DNA of 36,908 bases, from NCBI GenBank assembly GCA_903898185.1, contig CAIUEN010000451.1:1-36908 (forward strand). Reading direction: 5' to 3'. The position numbers and the translations under genes are program-made. Under the pieces are notes generated by a model, which did not search any database, was not told the DNA's origin, and saw nothing but the letters and a program-made list of their open reading frames with translations. Numbering within the stretch: the stretch's first letter is position 1; each line of letters starts with the position of its first letter. Source of the stretch: an uncultured Verrucomicrobiales bacterium. Its GTDB lineage: Bacteria > Verrucomicrobiota > Verrucomicrobiia > Limisphaerales > Palsa-1400. Positions 25,817 to 35,233 of the stretch are shown here, in pieces.

Positions 25817-28800
25817 GTGATAAATCGAGATGTCGGCATCTTTGGAGCTTTGGTCGTTGGGCTTTTGTTTTTTGCGTTGGATGCCAACGCCTTCCGAAAG
25901 CCAGATAAAGCCCCATTGCCGGATATGGATGTCCGGCAGAAGGCTGGGACAAATTTGCCGCCAACGGAGCGCAAGGCGTCTCTTGCTCACATGCAATCGC
26001 TCCAGCCGGGGGTGAAAACATCGTTTGATCCGTTGATCGACTCTCCCCGACTGGTGGCGTCTGCGGAATCATTCCTAAGCGGCAGGGACGGCTCGGGGCG
26101 TGCGATTTCACCCGAAGTGGCGGCCCGGTTTGCGAACGACCCGAATGGCCCTACCAAAGCGTTTCTTGAAGAGCACCACGGGCTTTTTGGTCATGGATCG
26201 GAGGTTTTGCCGCAGGCGCGCATCAAGCGCGATTATGTTTCGGCTCACAATGGTTTGCGCACGACAGCATGGGAGCAGCAGGTCGGTGGCATAGGCGTGT
26301 TCGAAGGACTGCTGGTTTCCCACACGACTCGGAACGGCGAGTTGGTCAATATATCGAGTCGATTTCTGCCAAAGACCTTTGAGGCAGTCGCAGCGGGAAC
26401 TCCAAGATCGGCGGCGGTTCCAAGAAAGTCGGCGTTATCCGCTGCGGAGGCGCTTGTCATCGCCGCCCAAGATGTGGGTGAAAATCTCGCTCTGAGCCAG
26501 GTTTCGAGCGTTGCCGGGCAAGCTGGAGATGCAGAACGGCATGAGACGTTTCGAGCCCCGGCATTGAAAGGTGACGCATACGCCAACCTCACCTGGCTTC
26601 CGATAAGCGCAAAGTCGTTTAGGCTTTCCTGGAAACTGATTTTTGAAAGCCAGTCGCGCCATGAGATGTTTCTGACCTTGGTGGATGCGCAAACGGGAAA
26701 GACGCTGCTGCGCCGGACACTGACACGCCATGCAAGCCCGGCGACTTTTCGTGTCTTTACCGGCGAAAGCCCCACCCCCCTGTCGCCTGGATTCTCCTCG
26801 CCAAACACATCCCAACCGCCACAGGTGTCGCGCGAACTGATCACCCTTGTGGCGCTGGACACCAACGCCTCGCCCGCCGGCTGGATTGACGAGGGCATCA
26901 ACGAATTGCACGGAAATAACGTGAATGCCTACCTGGATCGCGATTCCAGTGACAGCCCGGATTTGCCGCTGACCCAAGGCTCGCCGAACCGTGTGTTTGA
27001 TTTTCCCCTTGATTTGAAACTGAGTCCACGGGCGTACGGTGACGCGTCGGTGGCACAGCTCTTTTATGTCTGTAATTGGTATCACGATAAACTTTACCAA
27101 CTGGGTTTCACAGAAGCGTCCGGCAATTTCCAAAATGACAATTTTGGCCGGGGCGGCTTGGCTGGCGATGCTGTTAACGCCGAAGCCCAGGACGGAAGCA
27201 GTATCAATAATGCAGACTTTTCTCCCGCACCGGATGGGCAGCCGCCGCGAATGCAAATGTATCTCTTCAACGGCCCTTCGCCACGACGGGACGGGACATT
27301 TGACACCGAAATCGTCCTGCACGAATACACGCATGGGTTGACAGACCGGATGGTGGGCGGCGGCATGGGATTAACCACGGTTCAATCGCTCGCGCTGAGC
27401 GAAGGCTGGTCGGATTTTTACGCGCTGGCCCTATTGACCGGCTCGGGAGACGATGTGGACGGCTCTTATCCGATGGCTCCCTACGCCTCGTATCTGCTGG
27501 ATGGGGAAACACAGAATTATTATTATGGAATTCGCAGGTATCCTTACTCGACGGACATGGCAAAAAACCCGTTGACATTCAAGGATATCGATCCCGCTCA
27601 AGCCATCAGCCATTATGGAGCGCCAATGTCTCCCGCTTTCGTTTTCAAGGCAACGGATGCCATTGAAGTACACAACGCCGGAGAGGTCTGGTGCGCCACG
27701 TTATGGGAGGTGAGAGCCGGATTGATCAAGAAATACGGCTGGGCCACTGGAAATCAGCTCGTTCTCCAGTTGGTAACGGACGGTCTGAGACTCTCGCCGC
27801 CAAACCCCAGTTTTGTTGAGGCGCGCGATGCGATCATTCAGGCAGATCGAGTGAATAACGCCGGAGCCAATTACCGGGCGCTTTGGGCCGCGTTCGCCAA
27901 GCGCGGCCTAGGATTCCACGCCTATTCACCGGCAAGCGCTGACACGGCTGGCATCGTGGAGTCGTTCGCCGACGCGGACGACTTGGCGATCACAACCGAC
28001 GGCGAAACCAGCTCCGGACCGGTTGGCGGACCGTTCACAGTTCTATCGCACGAATGGTTGCTCAGCGACAGTGGCGTCAACCCGGTGCCGTGGTCCGCCG
28101 GCACGGCCAGTTCATGGATTACGCTGTCGCAAACCTCCGGCACGCTGATTTCCAACCAACCTCCAGTTTCTGTAAGCGCGTATTTGAACTTGGCGGCATT
28201 GAATTTGACTGCCGGCATTTACACCAATTTCATTCGGTTCACCAACCAAGCTTCGGGCGTCACTCAGTCCCGACAGTTCGTGCTTTATGTTGGCCAGCCC
28301 GATTATTTCGCTGAATCTTTTGACACAACCACCAACGATCTCGCATGGCAGAGTTTTACCTTTACGCCCGACACTTCGCTCAGCGCCTACAACGTCTGCC
28401 GCGCGGACATTATTGATTTTCCCACTGACCCCACCGGCGGAGTTCCCGTGGCCATGAAGGACGACAACTGCGCGACGGTCACTCTTACGGGGAGTCACAA
28501 AGCCGTGTTATACGGAACAGCATCGAGCGCCTTTTACATCGGCAGCAACGGTTACATCACGTTCGGTTCCGGAGATTCCTCGAATGACCAGACCTTCGGT
28601 AATTTGTTCAAGTTTGCGAGGATTGCGCCGTTCCTCGACGACTTGGATCCTGGTACCAACGGCGTGGTTTCCTGGAAGGAGTTGTGCGACCGGGTTGCTG
28701 TGACTTGGAGCAACGTGCCTGAATACGGACTGGGGAACACGAATAGTTTCCAGGTGGAGCTATTCTATGACGGCAGAATCCGGCTGAGCTACCTGCGCAT

Positions 28801-31800
28801 GGATGTCATTCACGGAATCGTCGGGCTCTCGCGCGGAGTCGGCATTCCGTGCAATTTCACGCCCTCGGATTTCTCGGGTTATCGCCGATGCTGCGCGCCA
28901 AATGCCTGGCTGAGCGTGGCGCTTCCCACATCGGTTGTTGAAGGAGTCGGCTCGCTTGTCGGCCAAGGAGCAGTGATGCTATCAAAACCGCTTGCTTATA
29001 ATCTGGCAGTTGCGCTTGCTTCGAGCGACCCCGCCTCGATCACGGTGCCAGTTTGGGTGGTGGTTCCAGCGGGTTTGACAAACGCGGCATTCGACCTGAC
29101 AGTGCCTGACAATACGGTAATCAACGGCCTGCGGACGGTTACAATCACCCCGACAGCGACGGGCTTGGCTGCCATGCCTGGGATCATGCAGGTATCGGAC
29201 AGCAAAACACCGGTTCTGACAGTGAGGCTTCCCTCGATCTCCATAGCAGGATCGGTCGCGCAAGGCCAAGTCGGCATCAGTCCCACACCCTCGTTCAATG
29301 TCGGCGTTAAATTAAGCATGAGCGGTTCGGGTTCGGTTGGGGCGCAGATACCTTCCTGGATTGCCATTCCGGCGGGCCAAACCTCGGCAGTGTTCAATGT
29401 CCAGACAGGCAACACGCCGTTCTCCAATTCCCGATCTCTGATAGTGACAGCTCATGTGGATCAATGGGCTGACGCGTCAGCGGCAATGACGCTGCTTTAC
29501 AGTCAAAGCACCAACCTCACTGTTTCAGTTCCTTCCAACGCGATTGCCGGCAACGGCACGCTTACCAACTACGGATGGCTGGCCCTGAGCAACGCGCTTG
29601 TGAGTTCGTTGACAGTGCCGCTGTTTTCGTCAAGCGCCAATGTGACTGTGCCCGCAAACGTCACCATTCCAGCAGGACGCAAGGGCGTGGCGTTCAATAT
29701 CACCATTGCCGATCACATTGACGGCAGCCAAACGGCGGTGATTTCAGAGGGGCTGACCGGTTCCTCCTCTTCGATTTCTCTTTTGGATGACCAGACGCCG
29801 CTGCCGCCGTCCGTCGTGACGCCGGTGGACGGATCAGCCACCAATTCGTGCGTTGTCAGCTTGACATGGTGTTCGGGGCTGGGCGAAGGACGCGAATTGA
29901 TTGTCAATGGTAATTTCGAGACGGGTGATCTCACCGGTTGGACCCTGGCGGGGAACACAAACGGGAGCTTCGTGATTGAAGATGGAACGGTGAGCCCCGC
30001 CAGCGGAGATAACCCGCCCCCACCCTACGCGGGAGGATACAGCGTGTTGGGCCAGAGGAGCGGCTCTGGCGTTTTCCAAATGAGCCAGGATATTGCGCTT
30101 CCAGCCAAGGCTTCGGTGATCGCCTTGGGATGGACAGACCGGCAGCGGAACTTTGCCGGCTTCACGAATATCAGCCAGCAATTCCGAGTGGAGCTCCGAA
30201 CCACCAACAATGTTTCTTTATGCGCCGTATTCGCCTCAACCAACGGGATTTTCAGCGACTGGACAACGCGCATTTATGATATTTCCAGTTTTCGCGGTCA
30301 GACGCTGCGTCTCTGCTTCATCATCACCGCGGCTATGGCTCCATTGGATGTTTATATTGACAATATCACTGTTCGTGCCGCCAATCCTTCCGCGACACTC
30401 TACGATGTTTACCTCGGAACCAATGCCACGCTGGACGCAGCCCAGTTTCTCGGAACAACCACCAACACAACCTGGCCGGCGGTCACGCTGCCGGTCGGCG
30501 CTGAGTATTGGCAGGTTGTGGCCCGGCGAACCGGTTCGGCTGTATCACCTGTGTGGCGGTTCTCGACCGTGCCCACGGTGTTCTTGAGTAACACAGAAGT
30601 TCTGGAAGGCGCGGCGGGCACAACGACCAACGCGGTTTTTTCGGCAAGCCTCTCCGGTCCCAGCGCCCAGACCATCAGCCTGGCGTATGCGACATCCGAC
30701 GGCACGGCCACAGCGGCAACCGATTACGTGGCAGTTGTGAATGGAACTCTGGTGTTCATGCCGGGTGAGGTCAGCAAAACGATCAGCGTTGCCGTGAACG
30801 GTGACGACATTCCCGAGCAGGACGAAACATTCTGGCTCAACATCACCAGCGCCACCAACGCTCCGCTGGCCACCAACCGCGCGATGTGCGTTATACGCAA
30901 CGACGACCCGTGGCCGGGCGTGGTGGATCGTTTCGTCTGGAGCCAGATACCTTCGCCCCAGGAGGTCGGCGAGCCGTTCCGTGTCAACATTGCTGCGTAT
31001 GACATTTTCGACAATCCGGTGACCAATCTGACCACACTGTTTCTCAGCGGCATCGCGCTGGGGCAGGAGACGAATATTTTGGGCAACCGCACTCCAAGCG
31101 GTTCCGACCATTTCTCCACCTACACGCTCGGCCTGGCTTTTACGCCAGACACGAACATCACCGTCACGCATGCGCGGCATTATGGAGGAGCCAAGGTCTC
31201 CATCTGGACCGAATCACAAACATTGATCGCAAGCGTCTCTGTTCAAAGTGTCGCCGGACAGTGGGTCGAGACTCCATTCTCGTCGCCGGTGCGACTGACA
31301 GCCGGAACGCGCTATCGCGTGGGCGTTTATACCGCCGGCCAGACCTATTCGTGGGTTTCGGATAGTTGGCCGCGAGCGTTTGCCGATGGAACGATTCATC
31401 AGCCGTGCTATTCCTCGACTGACTCGTTTCCGACCAACTCCGCCAGCCGCGGACTTTACCTGGTGGACCTGGGTTACTCGGTGGGTTGGCCTGCGCAGAT
31501 CGCCGTAACTCCGGCTGTAGTCACCAATGTCGCAGATGCTGCCTGGACCGGCACAGTGACAGTGCCGATGCTGGCGACAAACTTTGAGCTGGTGGCCGAC
31601 GACGGCGCGGGCCATCAGACCTGCAGCAACCCTTTTGACACCGTAATTGTCGGCCCCCGCCTTCTGAGCGCCGGGATGTCGTCAAGCGGATTTGTCATCT
31701 CGTGGCCTGCGCCCATCGGGACGTATGTCTTGGAAAGCACCGACAGCCTTGATCCTATGAACTGGCAACCGGTTGCTGAAGCGCCGGTTCAAGTTGGAAA

Positions 31801-31861
31801 CACGCTGCTCGTGACAAACCCGCCAACCAACGGCGAACGCTATTTCCGATTGAGGAAGTAG
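25817..31861 (+). CDS. Giant secreted M36 (fungalysin-type) metallopeptidase
   Basis: The 2014-residue protein starts at a GTG followed by a signal peptide ('GALVVGLLFFALDANA'). After a propeptide region of about 300 residues, the M36 domain carries the zinc motif 'HEYTH' (502-506) with the third ligand in 'SEGWSD' (Glu about 529) and the later 'HNAGEVWCATLWEV'. Beyond about residue 715 lie beta-rich adhesive or binding modules: a pseudo-Ig block, a NIDO-like segment near 810-1020, repeated Calx-beta-like strands, an 'LIVNGNFETGDLTGW' carbohydrate-binding-like domain near 1360-1525, a Calx-beta domain near 1587-1696 and a DUF4082-like domain near 1755-1885. The C-terminus 'YVLESTDSLDPMNWQPV...ERYFRLRK' matches tails common in Verrucomicrobia. 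It probably digests extracellular protein. The start has no strong ribosome-binding site. Confidence 0.9.
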   Translation: MINRDVGIFGALVVGLLFFALDANAFRKPDKAPLPDMDVRQKAGTNLPPTERKASLAHMQSLQPGVKTSFDPLIDSPRLVASAESFLSGRDGSGRAISPEVAARFANDPNGPTKAFLEEHHGLFGHGSEVLPQARIKRDYVSAHNGLRTTAWEQQVGGIGVFEGLLVSHTTRNGELVNISSRFLPKTFEAVAAGTPRSAAVPRKSALSAAEALVIAAQDVGENLALSQVSSVAGQAGDAERHETFRAPALKGDAYANLTWLPISAKSFRLSWKLIFESQSRHEMFLTLVDAQTGKTLLRRTLTRHASPATFRVFTGESPTPLSPGFSSPNTSQPPQVSRELITLVALDTNASPAGWIDEGINELHGNNVNAYLDRDSSDSPDLPLTQGSPNRVFDFPLDLKLSPRAYGDASVAQLFYVCNWYHDKLYQLGFTEASGNFQNDNFGRGGLAGDAVNAEAQDGSSINNADFSPAPDGQPPRMQMYLFNGPSPRRDGTFDTEIVLHEYTHGLTDRMVGGGMGLTTVQSLALSEGWSDFYALALLTGSGDDVDGSYPMAPYASYLLDGETQNYYYGIRRYPYSTDMAKNPLTFKDIDPAQAISHYGAPMSPAFVFKATDAIEVHNAGEVWCATLWEVRAGLIKKYGWATGNQLVLQLVTDGLRLSPPNPSFVEARDAIIQADRVNNAGANYRALWAAFAKRGLGFHAYSPASADTAGIVESFADADDLAITTDGETSSGPVGGPFTVLSHEWLLSDSGVNPVPWSAGTASSWITLSQTSGTLISNQPPVSVSAYLNLAALNLTAGIYTNFIRFTNQASGVTQSRQFVLYVGQPDYFAESFDTTTNDLAWQSFTFTPDTSLSAYNVCRADIIDFPTDPTGGVPVAMKDDNCATVTLTGSHKAVLYGTASSAFYIGSNGYITFGSGDSSNDQTFGNLFKFARIAPFLDDLDPGTNGVVSWKELCDRVAVTWSNVPEYGLGNTNSFQVELFYDGRIRLSYLRMDVIHGIVGLSRGVGIPCNFTPSDFSGYRRCCAPNAWLSVALPTSVVEGVGSLVGQGAVMLSKPLAYNLAVALASSDPASITVPVWVVVPAGLTNAAFDLTVPDNTVINGLRTVTITPTATGLAAMPGIMQVSDSKTPVLTVRLPSISIAGSVAQGQVGISPTPSFNVGVKLSMSGSGSVGAQIPSWIAIPAGQTSAVFNVQTGNTPFSNSRSLIVTAHVDQWADASAAMTLLYSQSTNLTVSVPSNAIAGNGTLTNYGWLALSNALVSSLTVPLFSSSANVTVPANVTIPAGRKGVAFNITIADHIDGSQTAVISEGLTGSSSSISLLDDQTPLPPSVVTPVDGSATNSCVVSLTWCSGLGEGRELIVNGNFETGDLTGWTLAGNTNGSFVIEDGTVSPASGDNPPPPYAGGYSVLGQRSGSGVFQMSQDIALPAKASVIALGWTDRQRNFAGFTNISQQFRVELRTTNNVSLCAVFASTNGIFSDWTTRIYDISSFRGQTLRLCFIITAAMAPLDVYIDNITVRAANPSATLYDVYLGTNATLDAAQFLGTTTNTTWPAVTLPVGAEYWQVVARRTGSAVSPVWRFSTVPTVFLSNTEVLEGAAGTTTNAVFSASLSGPSAQTISLAYATSDGTATAATDYVAVVNGTLVFMPGEVSKTISVAVNGDDIPEQDETFWLNITSATNAPLATNRAMCVIRNDDPWPGVVDRFVWSQIPSPQEVGEPFRVNIAAYDIFDNPVTNLTTLFLSGIALGQETNILGNRTPSGSDHFSTYTLGLAFTPDTNITVTHARHYGGAKVSIWTESQTLIASVSVQSVAGQWVETPFSSPVRLTAGTRYRVGVYTAGQTYSWVSDSWPRAFADGTIHQPCYSSTDSFPTNSASRGLYLVDLGYSVGWPAQIAVTPAVVTNVADAAWTGTVTVPMLATNFELVADDGAGHQTCSNPFDTVIVGPRLLSAGMSSSGFVISWPAPIGTYVLESTDSLDPMNWQPVAEAPVQVGNTLLVTNPPTNGERYFRLRK

Positions 31862-31949
31862 CACACGGCCAGGGGAAGGCTCACAAAAAGGAACGCCACA
31901 GGGAGGAGTCATCTCCCCCCTTCTGGCCAACATCAACCCGGAAAGAGGA

Positions 31950-31968
31950 GCGCAGGCAAGGATGCCTA
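31950..31968. repeat. Partial copy of the ~97-bp element
   Basis: 'gcgcaggcaaggatgccta' is identical to 24145-24163. It lies about 30 nt before the fliD promoter. Confidence 0.65.
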
Positions 31969-31996
31969 TACAACTCTGAAAATTCTAAATTTCCGC

Positions 31997-32023
31997 TTAA
32001 GTTATCGTGTTCTTAGCCGATAA
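31997..32023 (+). promoter_or_regulatory. Sigma-28-type promoter of fliD
   Basis: TTAAGTTA-N11-GCCGATAA matches the flagellar sigma-28 consensus (TAAAGTTT-N11-GCCGATAA) at 6/8 and 8/8 positions with exact spacing. It ends 11 nt before the fliD ATG, so the transcript would be nearly leaderless unless initiation occurs unusually close; the 'aaggaag' ribosome-binding site overlaps this gap. Confidence 0.65.
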
Positions 32024-32034
32024 AGGAAGTTGGT

Positions 32035-33777
32035 ATGGCAACATCAGGAGTCGATCTATCGATATCGGGTCTGGCCTCCGGCTTCGATTGGAAGACGGTG
32101 GTCAGCCAGCTTGCTGACGTCTCGCGGGCTCCGGAAAAAACGCTCCAGGCGGATCAAGCCAAGATTCAACAGCGCAATAGCGCGTACAAGAATCTCAATA
32201 CGGAGATGAGCACGCTGAGCGACAAAATTGCAGCGCTCAAGGACTCAACGCTGTATGGAAAGCTCCTGGCCCAGAGTTCTGATTCAATGGCCGCGACGGC
32301 AACGGCCGCAACCGGAAGCGCGCCGGGTGTTTACTCGTTCGCAATCACCCAACTGGCCAAGGCTGCCGTGCAGCAGGGGACCACAAATGTCGCCGCTCCT
32401 CTCAGCGCCACCAGCGATGTCTCCAGCGTTGTGGTCGCAACCGCCGGACTGTCCACCCCCATTACGGCTGGGACGTTCTCGGTCAATGGCCAGCAGGTTA
32501 CGGTTGCCTCCACCGACACGTTGCAGGCTGTTTTCGACAACATTTCCAAAGCCACCAGTGGCGCGGTGACGGCTTCCTATGATCCAAGCGCCGACAAGAT
32601 TACGTTGCTGAGCGCCAGCAACATCGTGATCGGGAGCGCCACTGACACCAGCAGCTTCCTTCAAGCCGTCAAGCTCACCGATAACGGCGCCACCTCCATT
32701 TCCAGCAGCGCGGCCTTGGGCGGCATCAAGAAGACCGGCAGTCTGACCAATGCCAATTTTGCCACGCCGATTACTGGCGACACGAGCGGCAACGGGCAAT
32801 TCAGCATCAATAATGTCACCATCGACTATTCGACGGGCGATAGTTTGTCGGATGTGCTTGGCCGGATTAACAATTCGACGGCAGGGGTTTCCGCCAGTTT
32901 CGACGCAGGCAAGGGCCAGTTCTCCATCACCAGCAAGAGCACTGGCGATCTTGGCGTCTCGCTGGCGGATGTGACCGGTAACTTCCTGACAGCCACAGGG
33001 TTGCTTGGGGGCTCGCTTCAGCGCGGCCAGAATCTTCTCTATTCCATCAATGGCGGCGGCCAATTGAGCAGTCAAAGCAACACAATCACCGAAGCCAGTT
33101 CAGGCATCGCGGGGCTCTCGGTGACGGCGCTCAAGGAATCGACGGTCACCATCACGACTTCCAGTGACTCCTCAGGCGTCAATACCGCGATCAATGATTT
33201 TGTCACCCAGTTCAACAAGGTTCAGTCGCTCGTTGACACCTACACCGCCAGCGCCACCGACTCCACTGGAAAGGTCACAGCCGGCATTCTGACTGGCGAG
33301 GGGGATGCCACGGATATCGCCTCCACACTGCGCAGGCTGGCTTACAACCCCATCGCGAACCACGCAACAGCCATCGGGAGCTTGGATGACTTGGGCATTA
33401 CGACCACCGGCAATGACAATAAGTTGACGGTCACCGATAGCCAGAAACTGGCGGATACGCTGGCCAACAATTTGAATGGGGTGCAGGACCTATTTGCTAA
33501 TTCGACGACTGGATTGACGGTCAAATTGACCGATTACATGACTCGGACGATTGGCGACTCCGGTTCTCTGGTGGCCAAGCAGAGCACCCTCACCAAACAA
33601 GCATCGGACATCGATACGCAAGTGGCCACTCTCGAACGGCGGGTTTTGGCCGAATCCGCCAGCATGACCTCCGAGTTTGTTGCCATGGAAACTGCCCAGC
33701 AGAATCTCAAAACCCAACTGAGTTACCTTCAACAGAACCTGGGTTTGACGACCTCATCCTCTTCCAAGACTGGTTAA
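32035..33777 (+). CDS. fliD: Flagellar hook-associated protein 2 (filament cap)
   Basis: The 580-residue protein shows FliD architecture. The N-terminal 'DLSISGLASGFDWKTVVSQLADVSRAPEKTLQADQAKIQQRNSAYKNLNTEMSTL' forms the conserved D0/coiled-coil region. The middle is Ser/Thr/Ala-rich with flagellin-hook-IN-like stretches. The C-terminal helices 'LVAKQSTLTKQASDIDTQVATLERRVLAESASMTSEFVAMETAQQNLKTQLSYLQQNLG' are typical. It is exported by the flagellar type III apparatus and caps the filament to fold flagellin. It heads a plus-strand late-flagellar cluster and has both a sigma-28-type promoter and an 'aaggaag' site in front. Confidence 0.95.
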   Translation: MATSGVDLSISGLASGFDWKTVVSQLADVSRAPEKTLQADQAKIQQRNSAYKNLNTEMSTLSDKIAALKDSTLYGKLLAQSSDSMAATATAATGSAPGVYSFAITQLAKAAVQQGTTNVAAPLSATSDVSSVVVATAGLSTPITAGTFSVNGQQVTVASTDTLQAVFDNISKATSGAVTASYDPSADKITLLSASNIVIGSATDTSSFLQAVKLTDNGATSISSSAALGGIKKTGSLTNANFATPITGDTSGNGQFSINNVTIDYSTGDSLSDVLGRINNSTAGVSASFDAGKGQFSITSKSTGDLGVSLADVTGNFLTATGLLGGSLQRGQNLLYSINGGGQLSSQSNTITEASSGIAGLSVTALKESTVTITTSSDSSGVNTAINDFVTQFNKVQSLVDTYTASATDSTGKVTAGILTGEGDATDIASTLRRLAYNPIANHATAIGSLDDLGITTTGNDNKLTVTDSQKLADTLANNLNGVQDLFANSTTGLTVKLTDYMTRTIGDSGSLVAKQSTLTKQASDIDTQVATLERRVLAESASMTSEFVAMETAQQNLKTQLSYLQQNLGLTTSSSSKTG

Positions 33778-33782
33778 TTAAT

Positions 33783-35192
33783 ATGAGACGGTGGTTTGGA
33801 TACTTAAAAGTGACAATTGCGCTGGCGTGTCTGACGGCATCGACTGGTTGCCGGTCGTTTTCATTCAGCGACCCGGTAATCGGCCCCAGTTACAAGCCCA
33901 AGAACATTTTTTCCAAAGCGGGTCCTTGGCCAAGAGAAATCCGCAGGGTGGCGATTCTGCCGATGGCTTACAACGAAAACCAGCCGAACACCGTCTCCGG
34001 GCGCGATTTGTTGGAGCCGATTTTACGTACGGAGCTGGCCAAAGCCCAACGGTTTGAGTGCATCAGTGTTTCGGCTGAATTCGTCAAAAAATGGACCCAT
34101 AAGGAGAAGTGGTCATCGACCGAAATGCTGCCCGGCGACATGATTCAGATACTCAAGACCGAAATCGGGTGCGACGCGGTGCTGTTTGCCGAACTAACTC
34201 AATACCGGCCCTATCCCCCACTGGTCATCGGGTGGAATATGAAGCTGGTGTCGGTCAGCACGCAGGAGATTCTTTGGGCGGTGGACGAAACCTTTGATGC
34301 GGGCGAATTGGCGGTGGCCAACGCCGCGCGCCGGTTCGAGATGCAGCGGGAACAGCCCAATCCCGTCCTGGCCGAATCCCGCCAAGTGCTCATTTCGCCG
34401 CGGCGCTTTGGCCAATTTACGACGGAAACGCTGGTGGCGACTGTTCCAGAATACAAGGAACCTCCAAATTCGACACGGGCTGCCCATCGTGCTGCAGCTT
34501 CCAAAGCAGTGACTCCCGATGTAGCGGCCCCCGATGCAGCAGCTTCTAAAGCAGTGGCTCCCGATTCAACGGCTTCCGATGCAGCAGAGGTCAACGCAGC
34601 AGAGGCCAAGGCAGCAGAGGCTAAGGTAGCAGAGGCTAAGGTAGCAGAGGCCAAGGCAGCAGAGGCTAAGGTAGCAGAGGCCAAGGCAGCAGCGGCTAAG
34701 GTAGCAGAGGCCAAGGCAGCAGAGGCCAAGGCAGCAGAGGCCAAGGTAGCAGAGGCTAAGGTAGCAGAGGCTAAGGCAGCAGAGGTCAAGGCAGCAGCGG
34801 CTAAGGCAGCAGAGGTCAAGGCAGCAGCGGCTAAGGCAGCAGCGGCTAAGGCAGCAGCGGCTAAGGTAGCAGAGGCCAAGGTAGCAGCGGCTAAGGCAGC
34901 AGAGGTCAAGGCAGCAGCGGCTAAGGCAGCAGAGGCCAAGGCAGCAGCGGCTAAGGCAGCAGAGGTCAAGGCAGCAGAGGTCAAGGCAGCAGAGGTCAAG
35001 GCAGCAGAGGTCAAGGCAGCAGAGGCCAAGGCAACGGCTAATGATTCAACGACTCACGAAGTCAGCGTTTCTGGCGTTGGAGCTACTCGATTTGGGGATT
35101 CTGGGGTTGGCGGTTCCGGGAATCGGCAGAGTGGGTCTCTGCCCCAAAAAGGCGCTTCAGAGCAATCTAGCGCCGAAAATGATAAACGCTAA
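33783..35192 (+). CDS. Lipoprotein with alanine-rich (A/V)AEAK repeats
   Basis: The 469-residue product has a lipoprotein signal 'MRRWFGYLKVTIALACLTASTGC' with the lipid-carrying Cys at 23. Residues about 50-215 form a folded domain ('IRRVAILPMAYNENQ', 'IGCDAVLFAELTQYRPYPPLVIGWNMKLVSVSTQEILWAVDETFDAG') that resembles CsgG/FlgO/TolB-N-like lipoprotein domains. Residues about 267-416 are thirty contiguous five-residue units of the (A/V)-A-(E/A)-(A/V)-K type, predicted to be one long alpha-helix. A short polar tail follows. It starts 5 nt after fliD stops without its own ribosome-binding site, so it is coupled to fliD, and its stop overlaps the next sigma-28-type promoter. A role in the outer-membrane part of the flagellum, with the helix spanning the periplasm, is inference. 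Confidence 0.75.
   Translation: MRRWFGYLKVTIALACLTASTGCRSFSFSDPVIGPSYKPKNIFSKAGPWPREIRRVAILPMAYNENQPNTVSGRDLLEPILRTELAKAQRFECISVSAEFVKKWTHKEKWSSTEMLPGDMIQILKTEIGCDAVLFAELTQYRPYPPLVIGWNMKLVSVSTQEILWAVDETFDAGELAVANAARRFEMQREQPNPVLAESRQVLISPRRFGQFTTETLVATVPEYKEPPNSTRAAHRAAASKAVTPDVAAPDAAASKAVAPDSTASDAAEVNAAEAKAAEAKVAEAKVAEAKAAEAKVAEAKAAAAKVAEAKAAEAKAAEAKVAEAKVAEAKAAEVKAAAAKAAEVKAAAAKAAAAKAAAAKVAEAKVAAAKAAEVKAAAAKAAEAKAAAAKAAEVKAAEVKAAEVKAAEVKAAEAKATANDSTTHEVSVSGVGATRFGDSGVGGSGNRQSGSLPQKGASEQSSAENDKR
34581..35030. repeat. 15-bp coding tandem repeat, 30 units
   Basis: Units of the form 'gcagcagaggccaag' run head to tail for 450 bp with substitutions at a few fixed positions (gca/gta, gag/gcg, gcc/gct/gtc). 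Because the unit is 15 bp, copy-number change keeps the reading frame. The opposite strand is also open throughout for the same reason. Confidence 0.95.
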
Positions 35193-35216
35193 AGTTTCAT
35201 TGCAAAGGGTCGATAT
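35190..35216 (+). promoter_or_regulatory. Strong sigma-28-type promoter before FlgM-like gene
   Basis: TAAAGTTT-N11-GTCGATAT matches the sigma-28 consensus at 8/8 in the -35 half and 6/8 in the -10 half with exact spacing. The -35 half begins on the stop codon of the lipoprotein gene. The start of transcription would lie about 10 nt before the ATG at 35234. Confidence 0.75.
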
Positions 35217-35233
35217 ATCCTGCGAGTGATAAC

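Noticed and set aside
26435-27334. 299-residue minus-strand ORF
   Set aside because: Antisense to the M36 catalytic domain with its HEYTH motif.
32284-33075. 263-residue minus-strand ORF inside fliD
   Set aside because: Antisense shadow of a clear FliD; composition lacks any recognisable domain.
34211-35029. 272-residue minus-strand ORF rich in ASAAL repeats
   Set aside because: It is the mirror of the 15-bp coding repeat in the lipoprotein gene; open only because the repeat has no stop in any frame.
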